The notes under the pieces were generated by a model, which was not told the origin of the DNA, made no database searches, and worked only from the letters and a program-made list of their open reading frames with translations. The position numbers and the translations under genes were made by a program. Below, piece by piece: positions 60,078-64,000 of a stretch of 64,000 nucleotides of DNA; within the stretch, counting starts at the first letter, position 1, and the number at the start of each line of letters is the position of its first letter. This DNA comes from Chelatococcus sp. YT9 (GTDB taxonomy: Bacteria; Pseudomonadota; Alphaproteobacteria; Rhizobiales; Beijerinckiaceae), in the NCBI RefSeq assembly GCF_018398315.1, contig NZ_JAHBRW010000003.1, forward strand, positions 62,001 through 126,000, in the 5' to 3' direction.

Positions 60078-61625
60078 TTAGTACGGGTCCGAGGCAGGTT
60101 GATGGCTGCGATCCGGGATCGCGTCCTGTCGCTCATGGGCGGTAGAAAGTCCGGCAGGGCGGACCCAGCACAAGAGCGCCGCAAGCGACGCCAGCAGGGC
60201 GAGTACGCTCACAGCCATCTTTATGGCGGACGTCAGATCCGTCGTGCTGGCGCTGAGAGCGCTCGAACCGCCTGTGAGGAGACGCAATTGCCACGACAAC
60301 AAGCTTGTCGCCATCGCAATACCCACGCTCGTTCCCAGATCACGGGTGACGTTCAGCAGGCTGCCGGCCTCGCCGGACTCCGTGACGGAGGCGCTCCCCA
60401 TGATCGCGTTGTTGTTGGGCGCGAAGAACGTGCCCTCGCCGATGCCGACGACAACGGGGGACAGCGTGATGTGGGGTAGGCTCGGCTCTGCCGCTTCAAA
60501 TTGAATGTACAAGGAAAGGAGGCCGATACACACGATCAGCATTCCGCAGGAGCAAAGAATGCGATTTCCGATGCGATCGGACAGAGCCCCGCTGATGGGC
60601 GCAAAGATGCCGAGCGCGATCGGTATGGTCGTGAGGCGAAGGCCGGCGGAGAACGCGCTCTCTCCAAACACGCGCTCGAACGCGAACGGCATGAGAAAGA
60701 ACAATCCGAACAGGATGATGAAAGCAAATAAGCCGACCAGATTTCCGCAAGCAAAAGACCATTTCTTGAACAGGCCGAGTGGAATGAGAGGATCGGACGA
60801 GCGGCGTTCCCAAGCGATGAGGGCGACCGTCAGGAGAATACCGGCCGCGGCACTTCCCAGGACGCCGGGCGAGGTCAAGCCCCAGGAGCCGACTTGGTTG
60901 ATGGCCAGCATCAGCGCGCCGAGCGCCGGCACCAGCAGCAGGGCGCCGAGCAAGTCGAAACGGCTGCCGGGCTTGCCCGCACTGGTTTCGGGAACGATGA
61001 ACCATGCCAGGATCATTCCCAAAAGACCGAACGGCACGTTCACCCAGAACACCCAGCGCCAGTCCAGCGTATCGACGATCCAGCCACCTGCCGTCGGGCC
61101 GGCGCAGAGACCAATCGCCTGCACCGCAGCCTGAATCCCGAGGGCCTTGCCCCGCAGCTTGGCGCCCACAACGGACACGATGATGGCTACGCTGTTGGCG
61201 GCGATCATGGCCGCGCCGACCGCTTGCAGCGCCCGAGCCGCGATCAGGGCTTCGATTCCGGGTGCGAAGCCGCATAGCGTTGAGCCCACGATGAAGACCA
61301 GGAAGCCGGCGGCATACTGCTTCTTCCGGCCGAACATGTCGGCCAGCCGTCCGAAAACCGGAAGCATGACCGTAGCAACGAGCAGGAATATCACCGCGAC
61401 CCAGCTGACTTCGGCGATGGATGCTGAAAAGGTGCGCTCGAGCGCAGGCAGCACAAGCTGAGTGATGCTGGCATCGAGTTGCCCCATGAAGGAGCCGACG
61501 CAGACAACGGCGACGACAATCCAGACCTTCGGCATCTTGTGTGCCGGAACAGCAGAGGACGTCCCGCTGCTCCGTGCAGCAGCTTCCGGCTCTTGCGAGC
61601 GAATATGAAACGCGTTGCCTTGCAT
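60078..61625 (-). CDS. MFS drug exporter, DHA2 (EmrB/QacA) family
   Basis: The 515-residue protein has about 14 membrane segments and DHA2 signatures (SFMGQLDASITQLVLPALER in helix 1; motif A GRLADMFGRKK; motif C-like GPTAGGWIVD). It should expel organic compounds by proton antiport. It is the first gene of a probable MFS-HAD unit; the operator candidate is at 61790. Confidence 0.9.
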   Translation of the reverse strand: MQGNAFHIRSQEPEAAARSSGTSSAVPAHKMPKVWIVVAVVCVGSFMGQLDASITQLVLPALERTFSASIAEVSWVAVIFLLVATVMLPVFGRLADMFGRKKQYAAGFLVFIVGSTLCGFAPGIEALIAARALQAVGAAMIAANSVAIIVSVVGAKLRGKALGIQAAVQAIGLCAGPTAGGWIVDTLDWRWVFWVNVPFGLLGMILAWFIVPETSAGKPGSRFDLLGALLLVPALGALMLAINQVGSWGLTSPGVLGSAAAGILLTVALIAWERRSSDPLIPLGLFKKWSFACGNLVGLFAFIILFGLFFLMPFAFERVFGESAFSAGLRLTTIPIALGIFAPISGALSDRIGNRILCSCGMLIVCIGLLSLYIQFEAAEPSLPHITLSPVVVGIGEGTFFAPNNNAIMGSASVTESGEAGSLLNVTRDLGTSVGIAMATSLLSWQLRLLTGGSSALSASTTDLTSAIKMAVSVLALLASLAALLCWVRPAGLSTAHERQDAIPDRSHQPASDPY

Positions 61626-61789
61626 CGCATCATATCCCCAGATCTTGCCCGACGCGCAGCACCGGAAAGCTTGTTCAGTCGCACCGTGGGCTGGAACCCA
61701 AGGTGAGCCCTCAGCTTGCTTGATCCGACAAGCCGCCTGCCTCGGCGCAACGGTGTCGTCCGGCTCTCCGCAACGCTATGTAATGCGTC

Positions 61790-61801
61790 ACACTAGAGTG
61801 T
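61790..61801. promoter_or_regulatory. 12-bp perfect palindrome upstream of the MFS gene
   Basis: ACACTAGAGTGT differs from its reverse complement only in the two central bases and lies 165 bases upstream of the MFS start, next to an AT-rich stretch (TTTTATTTAGAC). Palindromes of this size are typical TetR-type operators for exporters, but no TetR gene is nearby. Confidence 0.3.
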
Positions 61802-62024
61802 CACGTTTTATTTAGACAAAAGCTCAGCGGCCGGCAAGCGCATTCTGCTGGTGCGATGGCCTCGAACTGACCGGAAGCGATCACCCCTTGGTAAGCGGCA
61901 GGCTGGCAGCCGCATCTATGACTAGCAAGCCTGATCGAGGTGAAGTCGTTACGTCGGTGGCGCGTAGTCGACGCGGGAGCGCCTCGGGGAGGGCATGGAG
62001 AGCCGGTGTGGCCAGAAGGTACCC

Positions 62025-62345
62025 CGCCGGGCGGCCGAAAAGCAGCACCGGCTGGAGGCGATCCACGCCCCGAAGGCCACGCTCCGAAGCAGAGAGCAGT
62101 TCAGGCCCACCCGCCCGATCCCGATTTCGAGATGGGCCGGGTGCGTGGTCCGGCACGTGTCTGCAGAACCGTCTCTTGCGGGCAGAGGATAGCGAGCCGG
62201 GCGGACCGGGCGGAGAAGGATTTCGCCGATCCCGACCGCCGCATGCTGCCGATGCGCGGCGGCATCATCCAAGACCGGCTTCATCTGTCGCTAGCTGGAA
62301 GAACCAGATTGCCGTCGATGCCACTCGTCAGGCCATCGCGGCACA
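62025..62345 (+). pseudogene. IS1182-family transposase remnant in three frames
   Basis: Three consecutive pieces in different frames match the order of IS1182 transposases: RRAAEKQHRLEAIHAPKA (coiled linker), DRAEKDFADPDRRMLPMRGG (the TDPDSRIM-type motif) and NQIAVDATRQAIAAHHCLTA (the NAQIAVD motif). At least two frameshifts separate them, so it is dead. The remaining sequence of 61626-62366 has nothing else recognisable apart from the palindrome. Confidence 0.65.
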
Positions 62346-62366
62346 TCACTGCCTGACCGCGCGGCC

Positions 62367-62570
62367 TCACAGCGTCTCGCCGCGATAAAGCGATCCCTGC
62401 CCGCATCGCGCGCGGCTCCAGATCTCGTCATCGCGCAATTCGGTCTGGATCAGTTCCACTGGGACCCCACCATCGTCGATGATGGCGACGTGGAACCCGT
62501 CGATCGGCTCATACGGACCGAGGATCACCTGCTCCCCGTCGATTGCCGCCGCAAGGTCCGGCACCTTGAA
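62367..62570 (-). pseudogene. C-terminal piece of a VOC (glyoxalase/bleomycin-resistance) family gene, cut by Tn3
   Basis: The minus-strand frame ending at 62367 encodes IDGEQVILGPYEPIDGFHVA and GVPVELIQTELRDDEIWSRA, typical of the last strands of a VOC-fold protein. Its upstream part is replaced at 62571 by the end of a Tn3-family transposon. The ATG at 62564 is therefore not its natural start. Confidence 0.6.
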
Positions 62571-62608
62571 GGGGGCGGGACAAGAGCAGTTCGAAATCGT
62601 ACGCTAAG
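62571..62608 (-). repeat. 38-bp terminal inverted repeat of a Tn3-family transposon
   Basis: The sequence starts GGGGGCGGGAC and ends ATCGTACGCTAAG, i.e. the GGGG...ACGCTAAG pattern and 38-base length of Tn3-family ends. It lies 20 bases beyond the tnpA stop. The other end and the 5-bp target duplication are outside the window. Confidence 0.85.
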
Positions 62609-62627
62609 GTCGAACGGAGCAGGAACG

Positions 62628-64000
62628 TTATGCGGCACGCCGTAGCCCAGCCGGGAGGCGAAGCAATCTGAAGCCTTCCGGGAGATTTTGCTCGCTGTCC
62701 CAGGTGTAGATGCCTGTCAGGTTGATATGCTCCCAACTCAGCGGCGAGATATGCCTCAATAGGGACTCTGGAATGTTCCTTCCCGCTCGTTTGAGCTCTT
62801 TGACCGCGCGGTCGAGATAGACCGTGTTCCAGTGGACGATCGCGCTGACGACAAGATTGAGGCCTGATGCGCGGAATGCCTGACTTTCGAACGACCGGTC
62901 GCGGAGTTCGCCACGCTCATGGAAGAAGACTGCGCGTTTGAGTTTGTGCGCTGCCTCGCCCTTGTTGAGGCCGGCTTGGCAGCGCCGGCGCAATGTCGAG
63001 TTCGAGTACCATTCGGTCATGAAGAGCGACCGCTCGATGCGGCCGAGTTCCCGAAGAGCCTTGGCCAGCTGGCTTTCCTTCGGTGATGCCGAGAGCTTCT
63101 TCAAAATCGTAGAGGGCACAACGGCGCGGGTGGTGATCGATGCCGCTAGATGAAGCAGATCATCCCAGTGATCGAGGATCAGGGTGGTGTTGATCGGCGC
63201 CCCGATGTGGTTCGACAGCGCCGGGTATGCGTCGCCTTTCTCGAACGTGTGGAACTTCCGATCTTTGAGATTGCGCAGTCGTGGTGCGAACCGCTTGCCG
63301 ATCAGAGCGAATAGCCCAAAGACGTGATCGCTCGCGCCGCCGGTGTCGGTGAAGTGCTCCTGTATTTCGAGGATTGTGTCCTGATCGAATAGTCCGTCGA
63401 GCACATAGGCAGCCTCGCTTTCGGTCGGGCTGATGGGCAAGATGCTGAAGTAGCCGTACTGATCTGACAGATGGCTGTAGAACTTCGATCCGGGCTCACT
63501 GCCGTAATGTAGATTGATGTCTCCGCGCTTTGCGGCTCGGTCGCTTGCTCGGAAGAATTGGCCATCGGATGATGACGTCGTGCCATTGCCCCAAAGGCAA
63601 GAATGCGGATGGCGGGTGTGTGCGTCAGTCACGCAGGCCTGGGCCGCGCGGTAGGTCTCTGACCGGGCATGGAAGGCGCGCATCCAACTGATCTGGTGAG
63701 CGCTGATGCCTTTGGACGCGCTGGCCATTCGCTTTGGACCGAGATTGGTCGCATCGGCCAGTACGCCAGCCAGCATGGCCGAGACATTCCTCGGAGTGTC
63801 ACCCGTTCGAACATGCGTGAAGCAATCCGCAAAGCCGGTCCATTCGTGCACTTCCCGCAGGAGGTCCGGCACCTCGACCAACGGATAAAGCTCGCTGATC
63901 TCGGCGTTCAGTTCCTCCGCTGCAGCGGGAACCTCGCCGGCGGCCGGCGTGACGATCAAGGTACCAGCTTCAAGGCGAACACCTTCAAGCTTTCCGGATC
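62628..64000 (-). CDS. tnpA: Tn3-family transposase TnpA (N-terminus beyond window)
   Basis: An open frame runs from the right window edge to 62628 and gives about 457 residues of the C-terminal half of a Tn3 transposase of about 1,000 residues. The DDE residues are in SSDGQFF (near 63565), TDTGGASD (near 63335) and NKGEAAH (near 62955). Tn3 transposases act replicatively, leaving 5-bp duplications. The reading frame is intact through the edge. Confidence 0.93.
   Translation of the reverse strand, partial: SGKLEGVRLEAGTLIVTPAAGEVPAAAEELNAEISELYPLVEVPDLLREVHEWTGFADCFTHVRTGDTPRNVSAMLAGVLADATNLGPKRMASASKGISAHQISWMRAFHARSETYRAAQACVTDAHTRHPHSCLWGNGTTSSSDGQFFRASDRAAKRGDINLHYGSEPGSKFYSHLSDQYGYFSILPISPTESEAAYVLDGLFDQDTILEIQEHFTDTGGASDHVFGLFALIGKRFAPRLRNLKDRKFHTFEKGDAYPALSNHIGAPINTTLILDHWDDLLHLAASITTRAVVPSTILKKLSASPKESQLAKALRELGRIERSLFMTEWYSNSTLRRRCQAGLNKGEAAHKLKRAVFFHERGELRDRSFESQAFRASGLNLVVSAIVHWNTVYLDRAVKELKRAGRNIPESLLRHISPLSWEHINLTGIYTWDSEQNLPEGFRLLRLPAGLRRAA

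Overview
The window comes from a GC-rich alphaproteobacterium, most likely of the order Hyphomicrobiales (Rhizobiales). The main evidence is a conjugation block in an order known from integrative and conjugative elements (ICEs) of that group: repA, parA, a ribbon-helix-helix gene, DUF2840, traF, DUF736, a lytic transglycosylase, an rlxS-type relaxase, traG, copG, trbBCDEJ-(K)-LFGI, DUF2274 and a convergent LysR gene. No rRNA, tRNA or CRISPR array was recognised.

Layout. (1) 1-4.8 kb: a branched-chain-amino-acid-type ABC uptake operon (livM cut by the window edge, livH, binding protein), a crotonase-fold gene and an IclR regulator. (2) 4.9-33 kb: the ICE backbone, almost all on the minus strand and built from ATGA-type overlapping genes. 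trbL and a DUF6499-DUF2285 regulator each carry a one-base frameshift. A low-GC cargo gene sits between copG and trbB. A 4,925-bp Tn7-like transposon (tnsA, tniA/tnsB, tniB/tnsC, tniQ) with matching ends and a 5-bp target duplication (GATGT) sits inside the 3' end of repA. It replaces the last 46 residues of RepA with 32 transposon-encoded ones and separates repA from parA, which originally overlapped by ATGA. (3) 33-41.2 kb: a DUF932 gene, what looks like a decayed Druantia-type defence pair (5'-truncated druH-like gene and a druE-like helicase with its second helicase lobe missing), an XRE-antitoxin remnant and a tyrosine integrase. (4) 41.3-51.4 kb: a metabolic and transport cluster (exported MBL hydrolase, royal-jelly/yellow-family protein, DUF417 membrane protein, two cupins, a PoxB-like ThDP enzyme, Lrp plus EamA exporter, and a sensor kinase that loses its end at a junction). 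(5) 51.4-64 kb: an ArdC-type antirestriction gene, an IS110 element, IS701 and IS1182 remnants, an AaeAB/FUSC-like efflux operon, an aldehyde dehydrogenase, an HAD hydrolase, an MFS drug exporter, and one end of a Tn3-family transposon that truncates a VOC-family gene.

How it works together. RepA/ParA and the small regulators would maintain the excised element. The relaxase, TraG and TraF with the Trb genes would carry out transfer, with a candidate oriT beside the relaxase gene. The window reads as a mobile element repeatedly hit by other mobile elements. The most informative feature is the Tn7-like insertion, because both the insertion and the pre-insertion repA sequence can be reconstructed to the base.
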